Shown: positions 50,080 to 59,141 of the stretch, one piece after another | Layout of the letters: each line of letters opens with the position of its first letter | How positions within the stretch are numbered: position 1 is the first letter of the stretch | Assembly: GCF_000472965.1 (NCBI RefSeq) | Contig: NZ_AXAU01000024.1 | Location: forward strand, 1-64,000 | DNA length: 64,000 nucleotides | Reading direction: 5' to 3' | Source of the DNA: Bradyrhizobium murdochi | GTDB lineage: Bacteria; Pseudomonadota; Alphaproteobacteria; Rhizobiales; Xanthobacteraceae | Notes under the pieces: model-generated | Told to the model about the DNA's origin: nothing | The model's database searches: none | What the model saw: only the letters and a program-made list of their open reading frames with translations | Position numbers and translations under genes: made by a program

Positions 50080-51390
50080 CTACGCCGCGTAGACCGATGA
50101 TTTCGGCAGCGGGAACACCGGATCCCGCGTCCTGATGTTGGTGGGCCAGACCACCGAGATATGCTCGCCGGCATTTTGCATCACGACCGGCGTTGAGCGC
50201 TCGTTCTGCCCGGAGAGCGGCGTGCCGGGCCGATAGAATTTCACGCCGTAGCCCTGGATGGTGCCGCCCGGCGGGATGTCCACGTCGAGCGCCGCCTTGC
50301 GAACCGCTTCGGGATCGAAGCCGCCGTATTTCTCCTTGGCCACGGGCAGCACGTTGTTGAGCAGGATCCAGGTCTGGTTGAAACCCATCGAGCAATGCGG
50401 CGGAACGTCGGTCGCGCTGGTTTTTTCCTTGTAGTGGGCGACCATGACCTTGGTGAGATCGCCGATGCCGGGCGCGAGTTTCGCGGGATCAAGCAATTGC
50501 GCCGGCACCGGATCGATGTTGCAGAAATTGTCGATGTCCGCGCCGAAGGTCGCGCGCAACTTGTCGAGCTGGCTGTAGCCTGCGCCGGCGCCGAACAGCA
50601 TCTTGAACTTGAGGCCGTTCTCGCGCGCCTGGCGCAGGAACAGAGTGATGTCGGGATTGTATCCGGCATGGGAAATCACGTCAGCCCTGGCGCGCTTGAT
50701 CTTGGTCACCAGCACCGACAGGTCGGGGGCGGATGCAGAATAGCCCTCCTTGAGCACGACTTGCAGGCCGGCCTCCTTCGCATAGGCTTCGTCGGCCACG
50801 GCGACGCCGACCCCGTAAGGGCCGTCCTCGTGAATCAGCGCGACCTTGACGTCCTTGGGCTCCATGCCGAGTTTGGCTTTGGCGTGCTCGCTGATGAAGC
50901 TCGCAAAGGCCTGGCCATACTGATCGGAATGAATCTGTGCGCGGAAGACGTATTGCAGGTTCTTGTCCTTGAAGACGGCGGTAGAAACCGCAGTCGTGAT
51001 CCAGAGAATCTTTTTCTGCTGTTCGACCTTGGCTGAGAGCGGGACCGCGTGCGAACTCGCATAGACACCGTTGATGATGTCGATCTTCTCCTGGTCGATC
51101 AGGCGATTGGCCTCATTGATCGCCACATCTGGCTTGCTCTGGGAATCGGCAGCGACGGGGACAACCTTGTACTTGCCGCCGATGCCGCCCTTTTCGTTGA
51201 CGAGGTCGATGGCAATCTGCGCGCCAATCGAGGAGGCGACCGACCCGCCGGCGGCAAAGGGGCCGGTCAAGTCGTAGATCAGGCCGATGCGTACCGTCTC
51301 GGCTTGTGCCTGCGCGCGGGTCCAATCGAAGCTGAATGCAGCAGCCGCCGCCGCAGAAGTCTTCAGCAGTGTTCTGCGTGAAGTCGGCAT
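50080..51390 (-). CDS. Branched-chain amino-acid-type ABC substrate-binding protein
   Basis: A 436-residue periplasmic binding protein (type 1 fold). The start carries a Tat-like signal (MPTSRRTLLKTSAAAAAAFS) followed by ETVRIGLIYDLTGPFAAGG, and the middle has the LIVT-type segment VGVAVADEAYAKEAGLQVV. GGAGGAGACG upstream supports ATG 51390. There are no permease or ATPase genes next to it, so it either uses a distant transporter or acts as a sensor. Solute not predictable. Confidence 0.85.
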   Translation of the reverse strand: MPTSRRTLLKTSAAAAAAFSFDWTRAQAQAETVRIGLIYDLTGPFAAGGSVASSIGAQIAIDLVNEKGGIGGKYKVVPVAADSQSKPDVAINEANRLIDQEKIDIINGVYASSHAVPLSAKVEQQKKILWITTAVSTAVFKDKNLQYVFRAQIHSDQYGQAFASFISEHAKAKLGMEPKDVKVALIHEDGPYGVGVAVADEAYAKEAGLQVVLKEGYSASAPDLSVLVTKIKRARADVISHAGYNPDITLFLRQARENGLKFKMLFGAGAGYSQLDKLRATFGADIDNFCNIDPVPAQLLDPAKLAPGIGDLTKVMVAHYKEKTSATDVPPHCSMGFNQTWILLNNVLPVAKEKYGGFDPEAVRKAALDVDIPPGGTIQGYGVKFYRPGTPLSGQNERSTPVVMQNAGEHISVVWPTNIRTRDPVFPLPKSSVYAA

Positions 51391-51975
51391 CGTCTCCTCC
51401 CACTGAACTATTATTATCGTCGGGACTGGTTCTTCCCGTTTTCAATCAAGTATTTGGAGAATACGGCGAGAAGTCAACCTGCGCGCATGCTCGTCATTGG
51501 ACACTTGTGGCAGTGCAAACTCGGTTTGGTAGGCGCGAGGGCAGGGCTCACCGACTAAAGTCTGGTAGAGGACGGGATGTGGAGCAAGGAGACCGCGCCG
51601 CGTGCATTGTCGTGTGTCGGGAGAATCCGATGTTGATGATGGCCAGCACGGGCGCGGCGATCACCAAGAGCAGGCGTCTTCATTGAATGCCATGTCGAAG
51701 GCGATCGCGGTGGACTGACCGAGGTGCGTTCGAACTGACTGCCCGCTTCGGGCGGCGAAGGCTTGCTTATCTCGCGCAGCGCCTGGAACACGGCAAAATG
51801 CAATTTGCTGCGATTGGGTCAAACGAACCGAGTGGTGTGAAAACAGGAAGGTCGCACGTGACAATTTGTCCGCCGCCTCTTTTTGGCCGGGTTCGCCCTT
51901 TCAGTTTGTGATATCTGAATCCACTTACGCACTAGACCATCGCCCGATGGCATCAATCCAGAACGCGAGACGAAA
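51391..51975. other. Long intergenic region upstream of the Rieske gene
   Basis: 585 bases with no gene I would support. Short ORFs are present on both strands but have no family character. I see no clear promoter or repeat. It could hold the divergent promoters for the binding protein and the Rieske/quinoprotein operon. Confidence 0.45.
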
Positions 51976-52569
51976 ATGTCATCGCCTTCAGATCAGACCC
52001 GGCGCACGATCATCCTGACCGCTCTCGCCACTGCGGTGCACGCATCGGCGCCTCGATCGGCCGCCGCCGAGGAGGACGCCCCTGGCAGCGACCTGCGACC
52101 GCAAAAAGCCGACGTCCTGGTCTTCGCCGAGGGGGATCATGCGGGTGAGGTTATCAAGCCGGAGAATCTAGAGCTCGGCGGACCGTTCGTGCGCGCCTGG
52201 CCAAAGGATCCCAAGACCTCGGTGATCCGAAAAGGTTCGCGGTTGAATGAGGTGGTGGTTGTAAAGCTTGATCCAGCCGAACTTGATGACGACACGCGCC
52301 CGCGGTCGGCTGACGGCATCGTAGCGTATTCGGTTATTTGTTCCCACGCCGGGTGCCCCATCACGGCGTGGGGGAAGGAAGCGCAGGGCGACAAGGACGT
52401 CCTGAAGTGCGTTTGCCATAATTCCGAGTTCGACCCCCGGCAAAGCGCGCAAGTGGTGTTTGGACCGGCGCCGCGGCGCCTTGCTGCACTTCCCCTGGCG
52501 GTGGCCGACGGTACGCTCACCGTCGTTGGAACATTCATTGGAAAGGTAGGAGCACTGCAAGGAGGGTGA
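51976..52569 (+). CDS. Exported Rieske iron-sulfur protein
   Basis: A 197-residue protein with a Tat-like signal (SDQTRRTIILTALATAVHAS) and a Rieske cluster site: CSHAGC near residue 118 and CVCHNSEFDP near residue 151, with the usual Cys and His in each box. It resembles the Rieske subunit of bc1 complexes but no cytochrome b gene is adjacent. It is 66 bases before the quinoprotein gene, so it may be a periplasmic electron carrier for that enzyme (inference). A Tat signal would be needed for a pre-folded cluster. Confidence 0.85.
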   Translation: MSSPSDQTRRTIILTALATAVHASAPRSAAAEEDAPGSDLRPQKADVLVFAEGDHAGEVIKPENLELGGPFVRAWPKDPKTSVIRKGSRLNEVVVVKLDPAELDDDTRPRSADGIVAYSVICSHAGCPITAWGKEAQGDKDVLKCVCHNSEFDPRQSAQVVFGPAPRRLAALPLAVADGTLTVVGTFIGKVGALQGG

Positions 52570-52635
52570 CGGCCGCCCGCATCAGATGCCGCACAACTAA
52601 ACAAGATGAAGAAAACAAACAGGGAGGTAGCGTCT

Positions 52636-54366
52636 ATGACCATGAAGCAATGGCTATTGTCGAGCTTTGTCGCGTCCACGTGCCTGTTTTCAATCGCTGC
52701 CTTTGCCGGCCCGATTGAGAAATACACCCCAGTGACCGCCGACCGCCTGAAGAACCCGGAACCCGGTAATTGGATGCTCTATCGGCGAACCTATGACGGC
52801 CAGGGATATAGCCCGCTCGACCAGATCAACACCTCGAACGTGAAAGACCTGGTACCGGCGTGGACCTTCTCCACCGGCGTGATTGAAGGGCACGAGGCTC
52901 CCCCGATCGTGAATAACGGCGTGATGTTCGTCACGACTCCGATGGGCCAGGTGATCGCCCTGAACGCCAAGACAGGCGAAGAGTACTGGCGTTACAAACG
53001 CCAGCTCCCCGACGATCTCTTCCAATTGCACCCGACGAACCGCGGGGTGGGATTGTGGCAAGACAAGCTGTACCTGGCTACAACGGATGACCATGTGGTC
53101 GCGCTCGATGCCAGAACGGGCAAGGTCCTCTGGGATACCAAAGTCCAGGACTACAAAAAGGGTCAGTACCTGACCCTGATGCCGCTCATTGTCGACGGAA
53201 AGGTTATCGTCGGTGCTGCCGGCGGTGAATTCGGCGTGCGGGGCTATGTCGTCGCGTATGATGCCAATAACGGCAAAGAATTGTGGCGGACCTTCACCAT
53301 TCCCGGCCCAGGTGAACCCGGCCACGAGACGTGGAGCGGCGACGACTGGAAAACGGGTGGCGGCTCTGCGTGGATGACGGGCAACTACGATCCCGACACC
53401 AGGACCATTTACTGGGGCACCGGCAACGCCGCGCCTTGGCCGGGAGATACTCACCCCGGCGACAATCTTTACACAACCTCAGTGCTAGCGCTCGACCCGG
53501 ATAGCGGCAAGATCAAAACCTATTTCCAGTACCATCAAAACGATTCCTGGGATTGGGACGAGGTGGAAGCACCAATGCTGGTCGACGTGCAGAGGGATGG
53601 ACGCATCTTCAAGGGCCTCATCCATCCGGGACGCAACGCGATCTTCTGGGTACTCGAGCGCAAGCCAGACAGCATCAAGTATGTAGCCGGCTGGCCTTAT
53701 GTCTATACCGACGTCTGGAAGGGCATTGAGCCCGAGACGGGCAAGCCGATTGTCGATCCGGCTCACAAGCCAGTTATGGGCAAGCGGGTTGACTTCTGTC
53801 CGTCATTATGGGGCGGCAAGGATTGGCCGTCGGCGGCCTATAGTCCGAAGACCCGCTTTGTCTATGTTCCGGCCAACGAGAATTTCTGCGGCGGCTTTAC
53901 CGGCGAGAAGGTGCCGTTGGTTCCCGGTCAGCTTTGGCTCGGGACAAAGCCCGAAGATATCGGCCTGAAGGTTCGCTCCGGCGCCACTCATTTTGGCGAG
54001 CTGCAGGCCTGGGATCCGGGCACGGGAAAGAAGGTCTGGTCGCACAATTTCCCCAGATCGCAGCTGTTTGGTTCGGTGACGGCGACCGCGGGCGATCTCG
54101 TCTTTGTGGGCGGTACCAATGACCGGATGTTCCGCGCCTTTCATGCCAAGACAGGCGAACTGCTTTGGGAACAGAAGACCAACTCCGGCATCGTGGGTAT
54201 GCCGATCGCGTATGAAATCGATGGGACGCAGTATATCGCTGTCCAGTCGGGCTGGGGCGTAGACGCGCAGCGCATCCAGGACTCATTGGTGACTCAGAAC
54301 AATGTCGGTCTTGAGAATAACGTGCCCCAGGGCGGCGTTGTCTGGGTCTTTGCCCTCAAGAAGTAA
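52636..54366 (+). CDS. PQQ-dependent dehydrogenase, methanol/ethanol family, lacking the vicinal disulfide
   Basis: A 576-residue exported quinoprotein, start ATG 52636 with GGGAGGT upstream. The propeller blades and the metal residues are present: Glu198 (AAGGEFG), Asn264 (GTGNAAPW), Asp306 and Asp308 (DSWDWDEVE). The Asp pair marks a lanthanide-type site. Where XoxF has VMCCDTV, this protein reads LFQLHPTNRG, so the cysteine ring typical of alcohol quinoproteins is absent. The signal is MTMKQWLLSSFVASTCLFS. Its substrate is unknown; a longer or bulkier alcohol is possible. It follows the Rieske gene and precedes a strong terminator. Confidence 0.88.
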   Translation: MTMKQWLLSSFVASTCLFSIAAFAGPIEKYTPVTADRLKNPEPGNWMLYRRTYDGQGYSPLDQINTSNVKDLVPAWTFSTGVIEGHEAPPIVNNGVMFVTTPMGQVIALNAKTGEEYWRYKRQLPDDLFQLHPTNRGVGLWQDKLYLATTDDHVVALDARTGKVLWDTKVQDYKKGQYLTLMPLIVDGKVIVGAAGGEFGVRGYVVAYDANNGKELWRTFTIPGPGEPGHETWSGDDWKTGGGSAWMTGNYDPDTRTIYWGTGNAAPWPGDTHPGDNLYTTSVLALDPDSGKIKTYFQYHQNDSWDWDEVEAPMLVDVQRDGRIFKGLIHPGRNAIFWVLERKPDSIKYVAGWPYVYTDVWKGIEPETGKPIVDPAHKPVMGKRVDFCPSLWGGKDWPSAAYSPKTRFVYVPANENFCGGFTGEKVPLVPGQLWLGTKPEDIGLKVRSGATHFGELQAWDPGTGKKVWSHNFPRSQLFGSVTATAGDLVFVGGTNDRMFRAFHAKTGELLWEQKTNSGIVGMPIAYEIDGTQYIAVQSGWGVDAQRIQDSLVTQNNVGLENNVPQGGVVWVFALKK

Positions 54367-54401
54367 CTGCCAGAGAGCGACGGCAACGGAGCGGCAAGAA
54401 A

Positions 54402-54429
54402 AAAGCGGCGGACGAAAGTCCGCCGCTTT
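54402..54429. terminator. Strong bidirectional terminator
   Basis: AAAGCGGCGGAC, loop GAAA, GTCCGCCGCTTT: a perfect 12-bp stem with A-rich and T-rich flanks. It lies between the quinoprotein stop (54366) and the convergent small gene's stop (54445), and likely ends both transcripts. Confidence 0.9.
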
Positions 54430-54444
54430 CAATTTGGCTTGTTT

Positions 54445-54708
54445 TTATTTGCCCTTGGTCTCGACCTTCCGCTTTTCGTCTTCGTTCATTTGCTTGATCA
54501 TCGGATCCCGGCTGCCTTCGCCGGTGGTCTGCGTTGTCGTGGGCGGCGGGCTCTCGCTTGGAACGGAGGTTTGCCCCGGCGGTGTCGTCGCCGGCCGCGT
54601 TGCGGTGGCGCTCGGCGGCGACGTCGTTTGAGCGGTCGCCGCCTGTGCATTCAACAGAAGCACGCTCGACAGTAGCGACACCGCGAGCGCCGTTGAGTTG
54701 GGTTTCAT
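54445..54708 (-). CDS. Small exported Pro/Thr/Ser-rich protein
   Basis: An 87-residue protein with a signal (MKPNSTALAVSLLSSVLLLNAQAATAQ) followed by a Thr/Pro/Ser-rich disordered part (TTSPPSATATRPATTPPG) and a charged C-terminus (MIKQMNEDEKRKVETKGK). It has no cysteines and no recognisable domain. It lies between the quinoprotein and the molybdenum hydroxylase operon and could be a small periplasmic linker or stress protein. Function unknown. Confidence 0.6.
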   Translation of the reverse strand: MKPNSTALAVSLLSSVLLLNAQAATAQTTSPPSATATRPATTPPGQTSVPSESPPPTTTQTTGEGSRDPMIKQMNEDEKRKVETKGK

Positions 54709-54763
54709 CGATCTGAACTCCTCTCAGATCAAGGAAAACGGCCCGTTCGGTCCAACGTTCCCT

Positions 54764-57079
54764 TTACGCCTCCAATTGCTTGCCGATCGGCAGTGCGCGG
54801 ATGCGCTTGCCGGTCGCGGCGAAGATCGCGTTGATCAGCGCCGGCGCGACGGGCGGCACGCCCGGCTCGCCAACGCCGCTGGGCGGCGTGTCGGGGCCGG
54901 GAGGTACGATGTAGACGTTCGTCACGGCAGGGGATTCGTCGATCCGGAGCACCGGGAAATCGTCGAAATTGCCCTGTTGCACCTTGCCGTCCTTGAAAGT
55001 GATCTCGCCATGTTTGGCGAAGCTCAGGCCCATGATCACAGCGCCTTCCATCTGTGCCTGGATTCGTTCCGGATTGACGTAGGCTCCGCAATCGATCGCG
55101 GTATCCACCCGGGGCACGGTGAGCTTGCCATTGTCGAAGGCTACCTCGACAATGGTCGCGATATAGCTGACGAAGCTGCGGTGCGCGGCAATGCCGAGCC
55201 CGTGGCCTTTGGGCACGGACCGTCCCCAGCCGCCCTTGTCCGCGACCAGTTCGACGACCTTGCGAAGACGTGCCGTGTCGATCGGATAGCTGTCATAGGG
55301 TTCGCCGTAGTTCCAGAGGTCTTTTACCGAATCGAGCTTGACGATCCGGGGCGAGCCGATCAGCTCCAGCAGCATGGTCTTTTGATCGCGGTTGGTGGCA
55401 TGGGCGAGTTCGCCCACCATCGACTGCACCGCAAAGGCGCGCGGGATATTCGACACCGAGCGGAACCAGCCGATCCGGGTACGCGCGGCCGCTTCCGGAT
55501 TCTCGCACTGGACGTTGGCGATCTCGAAGGGCATGTCGACCAGCCCCATGCCGAGTTCGAACGGCGCCTGATGCACCGCACCGGCCGCAAATGTCGAGGC
55601 GATGCTCGGCGCGACGCTGCGATGCCGCCAGGCCGTCACCCTGCCGCTCTTGTCGAGGCCGGCCTCGATGCGTTCCACCGAGACGGTGTGCAGGAAGCCG
55701 TTGCGAACGTCGTCTTCCCGAGTCCATTGCACGTTGACGGGGGCCCCGAGCTCCTTTGAAAGCAGCGCCGCCTCGAGGGCGAAATCGCACTTCGACTTGC
55801 GCCCGAAGCCGCCGCCGAGCAGCGTGACATTGACGGTGACGTTCTCCTGGGGAATGCCGAGCGTTTTGGCGACGTCTTCGCGCGTTCCGCCTGCGCTTTG
55901 CACCGGTGCCCAGATCTCCGCTCTGTCGCCCTTGACGTCCGCGACCGCGACCGGCGGTTCCATGCTGACATGGGCATGATGCGGCACGTAGTACTCACCG
56001 ACGATCACCTTGTCGGCGCCCTTTAAGGCGGCCTCGACGTCGCCCTCCTTGCGTACCACCAGGCCGGGCTTGCGCGCTGCTCCCTCGAGCTGAGCCCGAT
56101 AGGCAACGGATTCGTATTTGCTGTTCGGCCCGTCATCCCAGACGATCTTCAACGCGTTGCGTCCCTTGATGGCCGCGCCGGTGTTGCGCGCGATCACTGC
56201 GACCCCGCCCAGCGGCTGGAATTTTGAAGGCCACGGCCAGCCCTTGACTTCCATGACCTTCTCGACGCCGGAAACCTTCATCGCTTCTGCGCCGTCAAAC
56301 GACGCGACCTTGCCGCCGGTCACTGGCGGTCGGGCAATGACGGCGTACTTCATGCCGGGCAGGCGAACGTCGGCGCCGTAACGCGCGGTGCCCACCGTGA
56401 TGTCGCGAAGGTCGACGATGCCGATCTGGCCTTTGCCCAGATAGCGGAAATCCTTTGGGTCTTTCAGCTTCAGACCTTCGACACTCGGGACCGACTGCTT
56501 GGCGGCATCGGCTGCCAGCTCGCCGAAGCCGATGCGGCGTCCGCTCGCACTGTGAATGACTTCGTGATTGACCGCCTTCACTTCGGTCGCCGGCACACCC
56601 CAGCGTTTCGCCGCGGCCGTTTCGAGCATGGTGCGGGCCGAAGCGCCGATCTGACGCATCGGCATCAGGTAGTGACGTGTGCTGCGCGATCCGTCGGTAT
56701 CCTGGTTGCCGAATTTGGCCTCGTCGCCAGGCGCCTGCTGGACGCGAACGCGCGACCAGTCGGCTTCCATCTCTTCGGCGACGATCATCGGCAGGCTGGT
56801 GCGGACACCCGTTCCCATCTCGGCGCGGTGCGCGACGATCGTCACCGTTCCGTCGGATGCGATAGAAACGAAGACGCGCGGGTCCACCACGGTACCGTGC
56901 GGCATCTTGTCCGCGCCGGTCTGGTACGCGGCAAAGCCTGGGCGTGACATCACAGGCGCGGCGAGTACAAAGCCGCCGGCCAGCCCGAGGCCCTTCAGGA
57001 TACTGCGACGTGAAACGTTGTCGACCTTGATATGGCGTTCAAAGCCACGGAGCCTTTTGGGATTGGTGAGGATATTCAT
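54764..57079 (-). CDS. Xanthine dehydrogenase-family molybdopterin-binding subunit (exported)
   Basis: A 771-residue large subunit of a molybdenum hydroxylase. A Tat signal is visible (NVSRRSILKGLGLAGGFVLA), so the enzyme is periplasmic. Typical cofactor segments are TLLGGGFGRKSKCDF, RIGWFRSVSNIP and, near the end, PSGVGEPGVPPVAPALINAI with the conserved Glu. The ATG at 57079 is 2 bases from the stop of the 2Fe-2S gene. The family includes isoquinoline 1-oxidoreductase and aldehyde dehydrogenases; no FAD subunit or cytochrome c is adjacent, so a periplasmic electron acceptor is needed. Confidence 0.88.
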   Translation of the reverse strand: MNILTNPKRLRGFERHIKVDNVSRRSILKGLGLAGGFVLAAPVMSRPGFAAYQTGADKMPHGTVVDPRVFVSIASDGTVTIVAHRAEMGTGVRTSLPMIVAEEMEADWSRVRVQQAPGDEAKFGNQDTDGSRSTRHYLMPMRQIGASARTMLETAAAKRWGVPATEVKAVNHEVIHSASGRRIGFGELAADAAKQSVPSVEGLKLKDPKDFRYLGKGQIGIVDLRDITVGTARYGADVRLPGMKYAVIARPPVTGGKVASFDGAEAMKVSGVEKVMEVKGWPWPSKFQPLGGVAVIARNTGAAIKGRNALKIVWDDGPNSKYESVAYRAQLEGAARKPGLVVRKEGDVEAALKGADKVIVGEYYVPHHAHVSMEPPVAVADVKGDRAEIWAPVQSAGGTREDVAKTLGIPQENVTVNVTLLGGGFGRKSKCDFALEAALLSKELGAPVNVQWTREDDVRNGFLHTVSVERIEAGLDKSGRVTAWRHRSVAPSIASTFAAGAVHQAPFELGMGLVDMPFEIANVQCENPEAAARTRIGWFRSVSNIPRAFAVQSMVGELAHATNRDQKTMLLELIGSPRIVKLDSVKDLWNYGEPYDSYPIDTARLRKVVELVADKGGWGRSVPKGHGLGIAAHRSFVSYIATIVEVAFDNGKLTVPRVDTAIDCGAYVNPERIQAQMEGAVIMGLSFAKHGEITFKDGKVQQGNFDDFPVLRIDESPAVTNVYIVPPGPDTPPSGVGEPGVPPVAPALINAIFAATGKRIRALPIGKQLEA

Positions 57080-57081
57080 GG

Positions 57082-57534
57082 TCACACCCCCGTCGATGCG
57101 AGATGGACGGCGTTTTCGATGCGCTGGTAAGTGCCGCAACGGCAGATATTGCCCGCCATCGCTTCGCGTATCTGATCGTGCGTGGGTTTCGGATTTTCCA
57201 TCAGCAGTGCGGCCGCCTGCATGATCTGGCCGGTCTGGCAAAAGCCGCATTGCGGGACATTAAGCTGACGCCAGGCCTTCTGGACCGCGTGATCCCCGGT
57301 CGGATGAAGGCCTTCGATGGTGGTGACTTCCCGGCCGACCACGTCGGACACCGAGGTAATACAGGCGCGGACGGCCTGCTTGTCGACGATCACGGTGCAT
57401 GCACCGCACAAGGCCTGACCGCAGCCATATTTCGTGCCCGTCAAGCCGGCCTCATCGCGGAGAAACCAGAGTAATGGAAGATCTGGGTCGCCGTCCCAGC
57501 TATGCTCTTGGCTATTGATCTTCACCTTGATCAT
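57082..57534 (-). CDS. 2Fe-2S subunit of the molybdenum hydroxylase
   Basis: A 150-residue protein with two 2Fe-2S clusters. The plant-ferredoxin-type cluster uses CGQALCGACTV, and the second has CGFCQTGQIM and ICRCGTY. It is the small subunit for the Tat-exported molybdopterin subunit that follows, and probably crosses the membrane with it in a folded complex, since it has no signal of its own. It is first in the two-gene operon. Length and motifs fit IorA/CoxS-type subunits. Confidence 0.92.
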   Translation of the reverse strand: MIKVKINSQEHSWDGDPDLPLLWFLRDEAGLTGTKYGCGQALCGACTVIVDKQAVRACITSVSDVVGREVTTIEGLHPTGDHAVQKAWRQLNVPQCGFCQTGQIMQAAALLMENPKPTHDQIREAMAGNICRCGTYQRIENAVHLASTGV

Positions 57535-57954
57535 GATCGTTCCTCGCTCTTCATAAGCTGCTGATGTTTGTTCGACGTGAGCGAGAACATACTTCCCAAC
57601 CGCTCAACGCCGTTGCTTTACGAGTTTGATCGCGTGGCCGGAGAGCCGGCCTTGCTTGGCAACCGCTGGCTGAATTGTACGATTTGCTTTGAATTTTGGT
57701 GGGCCATCCTCCTGCCTAAACATTCGTCGTGTTTACAGGACAGCGCGGCGAGACGGGCGCCCTGAGGACGCTATCAGAAAGCACGCCGGATCGAATTCAC
57801 AACGTGTTGTCTTTGCATTCTATTTGGACGAAAGCTGGGCTGCCTCTGACGGACCTGCCAATTTTTCCTGCCGGCCGTCATGCAGAACCCGCCTTGCAAG
57901 GGTTCGCGGACAGACCGGTGCGATCAGCACCGCGTCGCCGGCTGGCCTGACCCG
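57535..57954. other. Intergenic region upstream of the molybdenum hydroxylase operon
   Basis: 420 bases with no supportable gene; the promoter for the leftward operon should lie here. No clear box, repeat or hairpin stands out. Confidence 0.4.
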
Positions 57955-59043
57955 TTACGTTGCGAGTTGCGCCAACCCTTTCCAGTCGAATGCGATTCCA
58001 TGGCCGGGCCGCGTCGGCACCAATGCCATGCCTTCCTGGAGGACAAGCGGGTGCTCGATGTAACTATCGAGCCCAAATCCGTGCGCTTCGAGATAGGAGC
58101 GGTTCGGGCATGCGGCGAGCAAATGCACGGTAACGTCATGTGCGCCGTGGCTGGTCACCGGTAGATTGAACGCTTCCGCCAGCCGGGCGATCTTCATGAA
58201 AGCCGTAACCCCACCGCAATTGGTGACGTCGGGCTCCGGATAGGACACCGCGCCGGCCGCGATATAGTTCTTGAACTCCCAGAGCGTGCGCAGGTTTTCG
58301 CCGGCCGCGATCGGGACGCCGCCGGCAGCCATGATTCGGGCGTGACCGGCAATATCGTCGGGAATGATCGGCTCTTCGAGCCAGGTAAGATCGTATGCTT
58401 GCAGCGCACGTGCCGCGCGGATGGCTTCCTCGACTGTCCATTTCATGTTGGCATCCGCCATCAGGGGAAAGCCGTTGCCAAGATGTTGGCGCATCGCCTG
58501 CACGCGTGCGACGTCGGATGCGAGATCGGGGCGGCCCACCTTCATCTTGATGGCGCGAAAGCCCCTGGCGAGATTGTCGTCGGTTTGCTTCAAAAGCTGC
58601 TCGATCGACAAATCGAGGTCGATGCCGCCGGCGTAGCAGGGCACGCGGGCGTCGAAGCCGCCTAACATGCGAAACAGCGGCAGGTTGGCGCGTCGCGACT
58701 TCAGGTCCCACAGGGCGATATCGAGCGCCGAGAGCGCAAGCACCGGCGGTCCGCCGCGCCCGCCGTAGTGCAAGCTCCACCAGACGTGATGCCAGATGGC
58801 TTCGGTGTCATCGGCCTCGCGGCCCTCGATCAGTTCGGGGATCTCCCGCCGGAGGATGTCGGCAATCGCGCCGCCATTGCGGCCGACGGTGTATGTATAG
58901 CCGACACCTTCGGCCCCGTCGGAATCGCGGACACGGCATGTCACCAGTTCGAAGGCTTTGAGTTCGCCGTGCGTGCTGTCGGAGAGGGTAACGGGCAGGG
59001 GGATCCGGTAGAGTCCGGCCTCGGTTGTCTTGATACGCGCCAT
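57955..59043 (-). CDS. Mandelate racemase/muconate-lactonizing enzyme family (enolase superfamily)
   Basis: A 362-residue enolase-superfamily enzyme. Catalytic features are the KxK motif in FRAIKMKVG (base), metal ligands in ADANMKW, WLEEPIIP and AAGENL, and the late SHGAHDV with the His of the mandelate-racemase-type pair. It probably dehydrates a sugar acid or racemises a 2-hydroxyacid; the exact substrate is not fixed by the motifs. Start ATG 59043 follows GGTGG closely; a longer ATG at 59052 is possible. With the FAH-family gene at 41091 it could form a keto-deoxy sugar-acid route, but they are far apart. Confidence 0.88.
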   Translation of the reverse strand: MARIKTTEAGLYRIPLPVTLSDSTHGELKAFELVTCRVRDSDGAEGVGYTYTVGRNGGAIADILRREIPELIEGREADDTEAIWHHVWWSLHYGGRGGPPVLALSALDIALWDLKSRRANLPLFRMLGGFDARVPCYAGGIDLDLSIEQLLKQTDDNLARGFRAIKMKVGRPDLASDVARVQAMRQHLGNGFPLMADANMKWTVEEAIRAARALQAYDLTWLEEPIIPDDIAGHARIMAAGGVPIAAGENLRTLWEFKNYIAAGAVSYPEPDVTNCGGVTAFMKIARLAEAFNLPVTSHGAHDVTVHLLAACPNRSYLEAHGFGLDSYIEHPLVLQEGMALVPTRPGHGIAFDWKGLAQLAT

Positions 59044-59141
59044 TTTTTCCACCCGGTCTTTTCATTGCACGCTAAATCGATCTTGTCGGCAGAGCAATTG
59101 CTTGCTCCGGCCCTCAGACGGGAACCACCCCCGACGTGCGG

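Noticed and set aside
51391..51975. A gene between the binding protein and the Rieske gene
   Set aside because: Short open frames exist on both strands but none has a ribosome-binding site with a plausible protein or family character.
54698..55759. A 353-codon open frame antisense to the molybdopterin subunit
   Set aside because: The sense gene has cofactor motifs throughout. The antisense frame is a by-product of codon bias.
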